Positions 1 to 10,000 of a DNA stretch of 64,000 nt are shown in pieces; the first letter of the stretch is position 1; every line of letters begins with the position of its first letter. Below the pieces are notes generated by a model. The model searched no databases, had not been told where the DNA came from, and was given only the letters and a program-made list of their open reading frames with translations. A program made the translations under genes and the position numbers. The DNA is taken from the NCBI GenBank assembly GCA_947184155.2, contig CAMXCT020006756.1, positions 743,838 to 807,837 on the forward strand. Reading direction: 5' to 3'. This stretch comes from Cladocopium goreaui. Its lineage: Eukaryota; Sar; Dinophyceae; Suessiales; Symbiodiniaceae.

Positions 1-2862
1 CAAGTCCGCGGGATTCATCCGACCGTGGCGCTCCTGGTGAGGCCATCAGGTGGGCCATCAGGTGGGAAAAGAACCTGAGAACCTGAGAACAATATATATA
101 CATATATATACACCAACAATATATATATATATTGAACATATATATATATTGAACAAATTTGAACAATGGCATTCTACTTGAGCTCATCTCCTACTTGATC
201 AGCCACATTCTTGAAACATTGCTGAGTGAACCTGCTGTCACTTGTCAATCCCTTTCAAGACATGTTGATATTTGAAGACCACCCAAAATCATCCAAAATC
301 AACACAATGTATCACCAAATGCCAAATTTCACAGGCCCCCATATCTTTCGACCCTTGAAATTCTCCGGTCCATGTCCTGCTCCACGTGAGAATGGTGCGC
401 CTTGAACTGCGCCTGCAGCTCCTGTGACGCCAATTCAACACATCCGGGATCCATTGGGTATCGAAGCCCACTCTTTTGGGGGATGTCGTGCGGAAGTTCC
501 CACTTTCTTTGGGTGTTGAACCTATTTGAACCTCATCACCGTATCACCCGGGTTTTTCTGACCCAATCAGTAGAACTTACCACAACATCCCATAGCGAGC
601 ACCGCGCGCCTTGTAGTTCTGGTACACCGAGGCGACCTGCTCTTCACGCAGAAACTCCTCTGGCACCTGAAGCTCTGGGCAGCAAAACGCTTGGCCAGTC
701 GATGAAACAAACATAAGTCTACTCAAAATTGCCCTACTAATTGTAGACTAAATGTTGCGTATCTATCAGTTTGCTTCTACTTTAGTCTACAGTATCTAAT
801 TCTGGCTGATTCTATCTGAGTCGACCAAACTACCTAGTGCTACCTGTCCATCTAGCTGAACGTCTAGAATCTAGAACATATAACATATCAAGCCACCCAT
901 CTTTTCTCATAACTTACCCATCCGAAGTGAAAACTCATTAGTTCAGCCGAGTTCATGGTTTTGGTCAAGTTTGATTCACCTCACTGACCCCCAGGAGTTG
1001 CACCTCCAAGTTCATGCAGAATTTGGCCAGGTACGCACGTTTTCCTTGGTCGGAAGGCCGTCGGAAAGTTAGGTCGCACTCGGAAATGTCCGGTTGATCT
1101 GGTGAGAGACTGAAGATATTCATGAGAAACAACCTCTGACTCAATTGGTCATGGAGGTCTACAGCCCTTTCAGCCACTGCCGTTCTTGACAGCACAAGAG
1201 GACCACAGCGATAAGCCAAGTCGCTTAGAGCTTCCAGATTGCTCAGCAACCAGTACAAAATGGGATGGATGGTGTTCTTGTCACCTGCCACCACACAGGT
1301 GCGGGTTGAAAATTGGAGAGACAAAGAGAATGCGTTGGTCATATTTGAAACTGGCATATGCCCACTGGACCGTCAGGACGTATCTTGTGACTGGTCAGCC
1401 CCATTGGAAATGTTCCATGCAAAACAGAAACGGCCAATACCACAGCAGTCCAAAATCCACAAAGACCTGCAGTGTCACTGTGGCTCAAACTTCCCTGACG
1501 TAAGTCTGTGACGAAAAACTGAACCCGAAACAACCCGAAACAAGTGCCCTGGATCCGGGCATCTCATCTCGGCACCAGTCGTTTGCCTGACATTAGACCA
1601 TTCTGGAACTCGATGTCAAAGGAACACCTCAGTGCCAGATGGGTCCCGACAAGGATGGACAGAATTCAGCGATTTCACTGCAAGAGCAAATTGAACAGGA
1701 AGAAATGCTGGAAAAACAAGGTACACATATATATATATATATACGTAGTGCTAGACAAAGCTATGGCCACCAAAACAGTGACATCGCCCGAATTGTACAG
1801 CTGGCTGCCAGACTGATACCCCAGGATGTGCAGAAACTCTGAGATGCGTTGGTACATGGCATCTGGCTTCTCCTGTGCGATTTTCCAAGCTCTGCAGGAT
1901 AGTGTGAATGTGTTTGGTGGCATCTGTGTGCAAACCATGGCTGGGGTGTTGTCTCTGTACACTAAGGTGGCTGTGCTATTGAGGCGTTCCAGAAATGCCT
2001 CTGCAACTACAACAGCCTAACTAGAAGATAGTGCAGGATTACCCATAACATGCTCTTGGGGATAGGGAATCACCCGCACCTGGGGAGCAATCAACTCTTA
2101 AATACTCTTAAACTTAATGGTTGGCAAGGGCGCCATCTAGTAACCCGCCGAACCCAAGGATTTGAATCCATTTCAAGCCATTTCATGCCGTTTACAAAGA
2201 GCATTGTGGCATTGCCTTAAAAAATGGTCCATAAAGAGCATTGCCGTTTTCAATCGCACATATTTTCCTCACACCTTTACTCCTGTCCACCCATGGGCCT
2301 CTCTCAGCTCGACATCATGCTTTGGGTCCAAGAAAGTCAGGACCTCTGGGGCAGGTGATGATTGCGGGGAAGCTCCTCTGAACAAACCTAATGCGCCACT
2401 TGTATCTACTTGTCATATGCTATTCTCATACACACATACATTGCCAATTTCTATTCGTTAGAGGTCCACATTGGTTGGCAGCTATACTTCCTCTTGGTGA
2501 TTTCTCCATCAACTGTGTTGCTTCAAACACGGATATTGATAGTGGAGACTGCCAGTTGGTTCGAAGCTGCCATGCTCGCCCGCTGCTTGGTCACCGTACC
2601 TTTTTGAGGATCTCCATCAGCTCTAATGGATCCTGCAGCGGAAAACACCTCCGCGTAACACCAGCTCCACGCTCTGCCATCATGCCATCAGAGCCTTTTT
2701 GCATCCCAATCAACCCAATCATCCCAATCATCCCAATCATCCGACATATTCCGTACTGCCCACACTTCCCTTCTCCTTCTCATCGAAGACCAAGAGGGAA
2801 AGGTCCAAGTTGAACGGCTCAGCATTGAGCCGATCTACGATCTCCTTCAGTTGAGCTGCCAT
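1..2862 (-). CDS. IFT81: IFT81, intraflagellar transport protein 81, 5' part (10 exons, truncated by window edge)
   Basis: IFT81 is a core IFT-B subunit; with IFT74 its N-terminal calponin-homology-like domain binds tubulin for transport into the flagellum. I joined ten minus-strand exons in phase: 2862-2776, 2632-2600, 2343-2299, 1872-1820, 1627-1587, 1284-1225, 1044-1004, 666-610, 421-377 and 33-1 (495 nt, 165 codons). The product starts MAAQLKEIVDRLNAEPF and includes FQNGLMSGDKNTIHPILYW, RKRAYLAKFCMNLEVPEEFL and HVEQERHGRMNPADL, which match the IFT81 N-terminal domain and the start of its coiled coil in order. Donors are GA, GT, GC, GT, GC, GC, GT, GC and GA; every acceptor is AG followed by G. 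The start is the first ATG of the conserved N-terminus. The coiled-coil remainder should lie left of the window. Identity is very secure; individual boundaries are inferred from phase and homology remembered from the family. Confidence 0.96.
2704..2745. repeat. Short tandem 10-mer in IFT81 intron 1
   Basis: About four copies of a unit close to caatcatccc lie inside the first IFT81 intron (2775-2633). Such short intronic tandem repeats are common in dinoflagellate DNA. No function is inferred. Confidence 0.7.
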
Positions 2863-5220
2863 GACCTGCTGGCTGCGGAAGAGGCGTGCGGCGTGCGGGG
2901 GATGGCTGAAACACATTTTTGGATGGCGTGGGCGAGAAATGATCACTTAGGACTCCTAGGACTCCAATATTAACATGTCATTGACTACAGTACTACTTGT
3001 CTCACAGAAATTGTTGGGAAGCACTTTCGGAAGCACCAAGAAGTTGTGTTCAATGACTCCTCTGTCGTCTTCAAACAAGAAGAATTGGCTGATAACCACT
3101 TGGTAAAGATTGTAGCTTCCCGGGCCCGGTTTTACTTGAAATTTTGGAGTGAATGCGACCTGCCCCACTGAAAATTCTGAAAATGGCCCTAGTGCCATTT
3201 GAGATCATGTTCTAACGTTTCTCGTTCAACCTTCATGCCATTCGCATCCATTTGCCAACTGTCCAAGGACACAACCTTAAGGCTCCGGTTCAAGACCTAG
3301 CGGAGCGCCGCACACCGCCACACAGGCTGCCAGCAGCCTACAGGGACAGTGAAGTTTGGATCTGGAACCCCATCGAACTTCTGCCAAAGAAAGTCTCACC
3401 AGGGGTGGTGAACTGTTCCCCGACCATCTGAATATTTAGAATCCTCCAGGCAAGACATTTACCAAATAAAAAATTGAATAGATTGAACAACTTGATATAA
3501 CAACAAAAATGCAGTCAGATCTTCGAACAGGAAATGGGATTTGTGATAGTTGATATCATTTCCTGGATTGGACGCGAGCACATGCATTAGGAGCTCGACA
3601 GTTCCAAATGGAGATCAAAATTTCGACCCCAAAAAGGATAGTTCCAGAGCCTGATTCCGACCCCTACGTAGAAGGAGGAATTCAGCATATTTTTCACCAG
3701 GGTTGGAACAATCCAAGGAGTTTTGTTGCAAGCAAACCTTACTTGTTTGTTGCTTGGTTGGAGTTTCATCACTGTTGCTTTACGTACGGTAGTTGACAGC
3801 TTGTGTTGTATTCGTGGATTCTCAAGGATTGTTAGTGAGACCTACAATGTTTTGTTTCCACATGCCATTTAAAACAACAAGCAGCGTCGCGGAAGTATCG
3901 CCATGAGAAATGCAATCGGCACAACACATACACTTACACCCTCACGTTGCATCACATTGCATCACGTTGCATGATTTTCTGTGCAACCAATTGGTGCCTC
4001 CAAAAAATATGCAAGCACGCGGATCCAAAAAACGTTGGTGCAACCCACAGAAACAACACCAACCAGTCAAACAAGTTCGTGTTTTCATGAGTGCGCATGC
4101 TTTTGCACGATTTTGCACTAGTGTTTGAATCATTCAATGATCAATCCAAATTCTTGCATCTCAAATTCAAATCAATTCGGGATGTTTGCCCTTCTGTTTG
4201 CCCTTCCCAACCATCATATGCATCACTTAATGTATGTCATGTATGGTGTGTCTATCTGGGTGCATTGATAGTCACCAGATGATCAACAACGACCCCTGGC
4301 CTCCGCGGAGCACAGCAATGGCGGCGCCGGAGCGCGAGGCGCTTAAACGCTGCAGTGCGATGGGTCGGGAAAGAGTTGGAATACCAAACATGTCAGCACA
4401 ATAAAGCACTACGACAACAACCAATGGTTCCGAAAATGGAGGTACGAATTTCAGCACGCACAATATGTGGTTTTCCAGGATTTCAGAATGGACGTTCGGC
4501 AGCCGCTCCAAATGGCCGCCATATGACACTTCACTGACACGAACAGCTTTGTGGCATCCAGCAGAGTCTAACATAATTCTAAGCACAAAGACGACTCCTT
4601 GCTTGAGATGAAATGTGCGTGATATGCCCCAGCCAACCCAGAATTCAAGTTGGGATTCCCACAAGATCTAGACTAGAAAAGCTCGGTGACAGACATTTTC
4701 TTCGCCCTTCTTCTCATTCTCAGATGGACATGGCGACAGTTCCTCAACTAGGTCTGAATCAAGTCCACGTATCCTGCGTGACTGAAATATCAAGGAAATA
4801 TCAAGTTTCTAAAACCAGATCCAACCCCTCCAGGGTTTCCAGGTGAAGCTGGCTTCAAAGAGAAGGTCGATTACGGTCAATCCGATAAAGTGAAGAAAAA
4901 GGTAACGTCATGTGATCACCACAAGCTCAGTGCATCGTAGTGCTGGCCACGGCCTTAGGCCGGGAATCTGAGCGATGATGGCTTACATTTGGAAAAAGAC
5001 CACCAGGAGGATCGCTGATGCGAAACTGGCGGCTGCTGCGTGGGAGTGTCCCTCCATATCTCCTGTTGTAGTTGTAGTGGTGACGCCCGATTCGCTTATG
5101 GCAAGGTCAACCGCCACAACATCCTGGAGAGAGTTGATGCCACGCAATTAGACTAGGTCGTGTCATGTGTAAAGAGGGAATGTGTATACTGTATACTGTA
5201 TATAAATGTGACTATATGTA
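2863..5220. other. Upstream/intergenic region of IFT81, no firm gene
   Basis: This is presumed promoter and intergenic DNA. Besides the PGPGSY candidate, a plus-strand ATG at 4318 opens MAAPEREALKRCSAMGRER and is followed by GTTGG, a possible first exon, but no in-phase continuation was found. A minus-strand frame (4664-4272) is open over the same DNA. Nothing else here reads as coding. Confidence 0.5.
3100..3159 (-). CDS. Candidate exon with a PGPGSY (SHIPPO/STPGR-like) motif
   Basis: After a GGGGCAG acceptor, 20 codons stay open on the minus strand and contain KPGPGSYNL, the core of the sperm-tail PG-rich repeat found in axonemal microtubule inner proteins. A GTGG donor follows. It lies about 240 bp upstream of the IFT81 start on the same strand, so it could belong to a separate upstream gene. 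No second PG repeat exon was found nearby, so this is a weak call that could be chance. Confidence 0.3.
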
Positions 5221-5224
5221 TACA

Positions 5225-5371
5225 CTTGTGTGCTCTTATATACATAATATATATATATATTATATTATATTATATTATAATAATATTATTATAATATTAT
5301 AATATTATTATTATTATAATATCATATGATGTTGTATTGCAAATACAACATATGTATATATATATATATAC
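5225..5371. repeat. AT-rich microsatellite at the left flank of the retrotransposon
   Basis: Runs of TA, TAT and ATT units end in (TA)n immediately before the LTR-like sequence at 5372. At 5331-5349 the arms gttgtatt and aatacaac form an 8-bp inverted repeat with a 3-nt loop. The right flank of the element also starts with (TA)n, so the insertion target was probably a TA tract. Confidence 0.85.
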
Positions 5372-5576
5372 TGTGAACAATTTGATCCTTGTCCTGGCTT
5401 ATCCCTTTTGATGGTAGTACCGGTTGTGCTGGTAGTGCAGGGCTATGTCACTGCATGGCGTTCGGAGAACGGTCTTTTTCCTCGCGCATGACTTGAGCCA
5501 AGTGATTGGCAGTCCATGCATAACTGTCTACATGCTCAGCATGTGCAATGGTTGTATTACCTAGTTCCCTTTCGCG
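5372..5576 (-). repeat. 3' LTR of the copia-like element (diverged)
   Basis: This block shares ordered patches with 24266-24460 at the other end of the element, in the same orientation: tgtgaacaa near the outer edge, atccttgtcctgg, tagtacc, cttgagccaa followed by ttggc, and gttccctt at the inner edge. On the element's strand the outer end is ...TTGTTCACA, giving a CA terminus. The middle aligns poorly, so the two LTRs have drifted or come from different subfamilies. The inner boundary is placed beside a run of six G (minus strand) at 5577-5582. Confidence 0.75.
5492..5510 (-). promoter_or_regulatory. Spliced-leader-like motif / hairpin in the 3' LTR
   Basis: The minus strand reads GCCAATCACTTGGCTCAAG. 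TTGGCTCAAG matches the last ten bases of the dinoflagellate spliced leader as I know it (ending TTTTGGCTCAAG), and GCCAA...TTGGC forms a 5-bp stem. The same arrangement sits in the 5' LTR. Confidence 0.5.
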
Positions 5577-6070
5577 CCCCCCATGCCTACGTCATCTTCG
5601 AAACGTAGGCACGAGAGTGGGAACTTTGAATTAAACCCTTCTGCTGCTCGAATTACGCCTATGTACATAAAACATGCCATTCGGCTCCCCCTTCCCCACA
5701 TACCCGTCGGGAATAATGGTTCAGGGTTCGCCTACTCTTTGGCTGTCGATGCATCGGCGCTTCATCAAGCTGTACAACGCGAATTATTGCTAGCTAACAT
5801 CTACTTTTCTACGTTGGCTAAGCATGCCACTCACCCGTCGGGAGAAATGGATCACCTCGCTACCAAAGATTTACAATGCTAACTAACGAATTCACGTGCA
5901 CAATGCAGGATTTCGTGCAGATTGGGAATATCAAAAGTCATGAACCTAAGTGAATTAGTCTAATGCCTCGCTCAGAGTCCACTCAGTTGGTCTTTTCCTG
6001 ATCATCTGTTCATAAAGACGATAAACATCTTATAGTCCAGTGACCATTTTGATGGACAGAGGTAATGGGT
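5577..6070 (-). other. 3' untranslated region of the retrotransposon with candidate polypurine tracts
   Basis: This is about 0.5 kb between the ORF3 stop and the 3' LTR. A run of six G at 5577-5582 abuts the LTR and is the best polypurine-tract candidate; a second purine-rich tract (GGGGAAGGGGGAG) is at 5685-5697. The plus strand has two copies of cccgtcggga, about 130 bp apart (near 5703 and 5837), each followed by a similar atgg-containing sequence. These resemble the cccggcggga hairpin in the 5' leader. Confidence 0.55.
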
Positions 6071-7006
6071 TTACTGCTCACAGCGGACTTTCTTCCATTG
6101 AGGTGTTGTTGGAGTTTTCTCCCATCCTGCCGCACGTTTCGGAGCAGCTTTCGGCGATGAGGGCTTCGCAGGCGGTGCCTTTGATGGTTCATGGGATTTC
6201 GGCATAGCCTTAGCCTTTGGTGCGCTAGCCGATGAGGATGATGCTGAACCAGTGCCTTCAGGTTTCTGTGAAGGTTGTGCGGATGACTTGGCAAACTTGG
6301 AAGCTGCAGTATGTCCAACCGCTTTGAATACTTCACTCACCACTTCGTCGCCAAGGGTTGGAGCCATCTTCGTTTTCATCTCGGTCTTTCCCCTCTGCGC
6401 CTCGGCCTCAGCCAGTTGAATAGCATAAGCCATCTTGCTGACAAAGTTTTGAGGTAAAGGAATGCCACATTGTTGGGCGGCAAAGAGCAGTTCCACTCTC
6501 TGTTCTTTCTCCCTCAGACTCAGGTATACCGAGAAAGCTGGGAGTTCGATGCAGTTGGGGAAGCCGTGGCTCCCGGAGCGAAAGAAGGTGTATGACTCGT
6601 GCTCTGGAAAGGTTCCTTTGAGCAGTCGTCGAAGAAAATTGCTGATGGTCACTCGCATCTCCTGCTTCCCTGGGGCATCAGCCTGCATTCGGTTCATTGG
6701 CATGAGGAAGCCTAATGACTCTGGAGTGTACCCGGCGCGTACCAGAAATTCCATCATCTTCTCATAGATCTCTAAAGTCTTGATGACAGGCATCATCATA
6801 TTTCTTGGTCGTCCTGAGTACAACTTCTCTCCTTCTGACCATGAGTTCCTCTTCCCTTTCTCCTGAAAGAGTTCGTCCAACTCCAGCTCCGTCGGTCGCT
6901 TGAGGTTGCCATCCTGGTCTTCTCCTGTGTAGGGGCAGAAGTCGTCCAGGTCCAGCCGGACTCGCTTGGTTTCCGTCATCATCTCATGGTACTCCTCTGG
7001 GGTCAT
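6071..7006 (-). CDS. Retrotransposon ORF3, ~311-aa protein of unknown function
   Basis: This is the third cistron of the element. I start it at ATG 7006 (MTPEEYHEMMTETKRVRL), 19 nt after the ORF2 stop codon; the same frame is open further upstream, but there it only shadows ORF2. The first ~200 residues look globular, with an acidic start, a central region around LRRLLKGTFPEHESYTFF and a helical stretch. The last ~80 residues are low complexity, rich in Ser, Ala, Pro and Lys, ending in a basic tail, as expected for a nucleic-acid-binding or disordered tail. I recognise no family. It is in the same frame as ORF1 and +1 relative to ORF2. How it is translated is unknown; reinitiation or a separate mRNA is possible. 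Confidence 0.7.
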   Translation of the reverse strand: MTPEEYHEMMTETKRVRLDLDDFCPYTGEDQDGNLKRPTELELDELFQEKGKRNSWSEGEKLYSGRPRNMMMPVIKTLEIYEKMMEFLVRAGYTPESLGFLMPMNRMQADAPGKQEMRVTISNFLRRLLKGTFPEHESYTFFRSGSHGFPNCIELPAFSVYLSLREKEQRVELLFAAQQCGIPLPQNFVSKMAYAIQLAEAEAQRGKTEMKTKMAPTLGDEVVSEVFKAVGHTAASKFAKSSAQPSQKPEGTGSASSSSASAPKAKAMPKSHEPSKAPPAKPSSPKAAPKRAAGWEKTPTTPQWKKVRCEQ

Positions 7007-7025
7007 AGTGACTCTCTGTTTATAG

Positions 7026-10000
7026 TTAAAACCTGAACATTGTGATGACCTTTGACATGACTGCATTGTCATACAAGTGAGCCGCGGCCTCGGAGACATC
7101 ATTGTTGATAAGTCCGTCTTCTGGCATACCCTTGCTGCCGCTCTCGAGATTCTTAGTCCATGCTGGAAGTTTGGAAGAAGGTTCATCTTCAGGTTCGACG
7201 TCCATTTCATCGTCGTCTTCTTCAACGATTTCGTCGTCTTCCTGTTGAGCTTCCTCCTCCTGATCCATTTCCTCATCATCGCCTTCATTGTAGTCAACCT
7301 CGTCAGGATTGAAACCATAGTCGTTGGATTCGGATACGTTTTCTTGAGCTTGATGGACCGTATCCTTGAACAATGATTCTTCCTGTCGACGAACTTCTTC
7401 ATCGATTTCTTTCTTCGTGGCCTCATCTTCATCGTCTTCAGGAGCTTGTAGCCGATATGGACGAATTCCACAACTTTCAAGTTCCGTCCAGCAAACTAGA
7501 CACACTGCTAGCTTTGTCGGCGTCTCGTTGAGACAGTGAGGGCAATGGCGGCAACCTGAAGTTTGCACCCTTTTGCGTTCGACTATGTAGTCAATCAGCT
7601 TGATGCGGGCCAGGTATTGCTCTTGTCCGCCAGGCTCGATGAGGTTGTTCTTGAATTGGTTGACGATGTTCATGGCATCCATGGCGGTTTCGTCAAACGG
7701 TTGGTCTTCGGCGTCGATGCACTGACTTGCAACTCTCAAGATGGACTCCTTGGTGGCTACCGTTCTTGATTTGATAGTTCCAGACCGGACTACTTGGTCG
7801 TCGCCCGACGGGACGAACAACCGGAGCCATGTCTTATTGTTTTGGTCCTTGGGGTCCTGAATCCATCCTCCTTTGATTGCCGAGAACGGGATGATCTTTG
7901 GTGAAACGATCTGTCCCGAGTCAGTCAGTCGACCGCCATATTCCACCATCAAGGTCTCGGTCGGGACGAACAAGCAAATGTAGTCCCCCCTTCGTGTATC
8001 AACGCTCTTCGTGATGGTCCATGATCTGTGATCCCATGGCACATACGGGTTGAAGAACGTGAACATCCGATGACCTTCCCCAAGACCTCCTGGAATTAAT
8101 CCCTGCCTCCAAATGCTTCGGAGGTTGGTCTTCTTGGTGATGTGGAAACAGACTGGTAATGACAAAATGGTGTTGGGCGCGATTGGATGTGAAAGTAATG
8201 AGGACAGCAATGAGACGTCGTCCCTTGAAGATCCTTCTTTGTGCCCCGTAGGAGCACGGACCGCCACAGGGTAGAGCAGTAGACCTTCATCAGGGATGTT
8301 CGTGTCCGCATCGACTTTGTTGTCAATGCACGTCAGGCTGGTGCGCTCAATGTCCTTGTTGATACCAAATGCCAAGACTTGTTCACGAACACGACGTCCG
8401 TACCGGGCACAGTGGAACATGATCTTGAAGAGCAATGTCATGCGGTAGTTTGCCTCATTGACATTCCAGGCATTCTGATCATTTGCTCTTCCTTTTGGGG
8501 CAAGGAATACATGTGGCCAGCGTGCGTACTCGTGCCTCCAGATGGACTCACATTTGAGCACCTCCTCGATGGGCACCCAGCCGGCGTCATCACATGACAG
8601 ACTCTGTTGTTCTGATACCTTCCCCACGTTGTGCCGCAGGATCCTGTTTAGTGAGGTACTCACCTTGTCCTCGTAGGGATTGAGCCGGTTGCCAGTCTCG
8701 AAGCGGTAGTTGGCCGCATATTCTACACCGCCAAAGTAAGAGCAGTTGAAGAAATGGGCCCCCGTCGTCGGGATGATTTTCAAGAAACCATCTTGCGGCG
8801 CCTCGACTCTCTTGTAGAAGGGCTTCCTGATGTTGTTATCAGAGTAGCTTGCCATGAAGTCTGGCACTGACCAAGAGTCACCTCCTCCTCTGACAATAGC
8901 GTCTCGGATCACTTCGTTGAGGTCAACAATGTTCTGTGGTCCTAGCTTTGTAACATCACGTCCTTCTATGCAGAACCTACCATACTCATCGAGGTCACCA
9001 ACTTCGGACATAGTCCTGATGCTGTCGTACCATTGGTGTTCACTAAACCTCGGTTTTGTAGGTTCATCCGTTTGCCCCGACCCTTCAGTAGCACCTGAAC
9101 CGTCCTTCTTGTGCTCGGGAGGCTCCATGTCGACGTCATCAGATGTTGGACTATCAGCCTCGAGCGACGCTCGGACGGCCTTTAGCACCTTTCTGACTTC
9201 ATCCTTCTTTTCATGTCCACATTCAAGATGGCCATGTTTGGTGCTACCACAATACAAGCACACATTGACATCCTCAGAGACGGTAAAGAGTTTTCCCAAC
9301 GCATCCAAAAGTTGTTTCCCGGAAATCTCTGAGTCCCTAACTACATCGGTTGGATCATTTGCTGGCTCATCAGCTTCCTCCTCCCCAGGGTGAGCCGACG
9401 ACTCGTCACCTGGTTTGGCATCGGCGTCAGCGCCCATGCTAGCATCATTCCCTGTGATGTTGTTCTTCTTTCGATAATGAGAGAAAACCTGATCCTTCTC
9501 CCACTCCGTGAGGCAGCAGAAGTTGGCCAGTGAATCATATCCGGGGATTGCGTGGATGATCTTCATGACCCTTTCAGCTTCTGCGGTTTGCAGTGTGCAG
9601 TCGAAGGATCCCCGTCTCTTGTCATTGATGGTGCTTGAGGTTCTGGAGGTCGACGTGAATTGAGCCAATGCCTTTTCCAATCCATTGAGATATTCTGCTG
9701 GATCGACACTTGCATTGAAAACATCCACGACTCCTTTGGCCATATTTGCCACGTCCAAGACACCAAGCCAGAACTCGATGATATCTCCAGTTTTCTCGGC
9801 TGATGCACGGGAGAATCCAAAAATCTCGTTCCTCTCCTTCACCTCGGGAACGGCAACCTTTTCGAAGAAGTCTTTGTATGCGACATTTCCGCAATCCTTC
9901 GTGACTCTGTAGATCAAGAGCCACTTCTTCGCGACATCATCGAAAACTCTTTCGCGATAGATGCTGAATTGCTTGCCGCGTCCGTTTCGGAAAATTTCCA

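Noticed and set aside
7026-7480. Upstream extension of ORF3 to ATG 7480 (469 aa)
   Set aside because: The extra 158 codons are a Lys/Arg/Met-rich shadow of the acidic ORF2 C-terminus in another frame; ATG 7006 after the ORF2 stop is more sensible.
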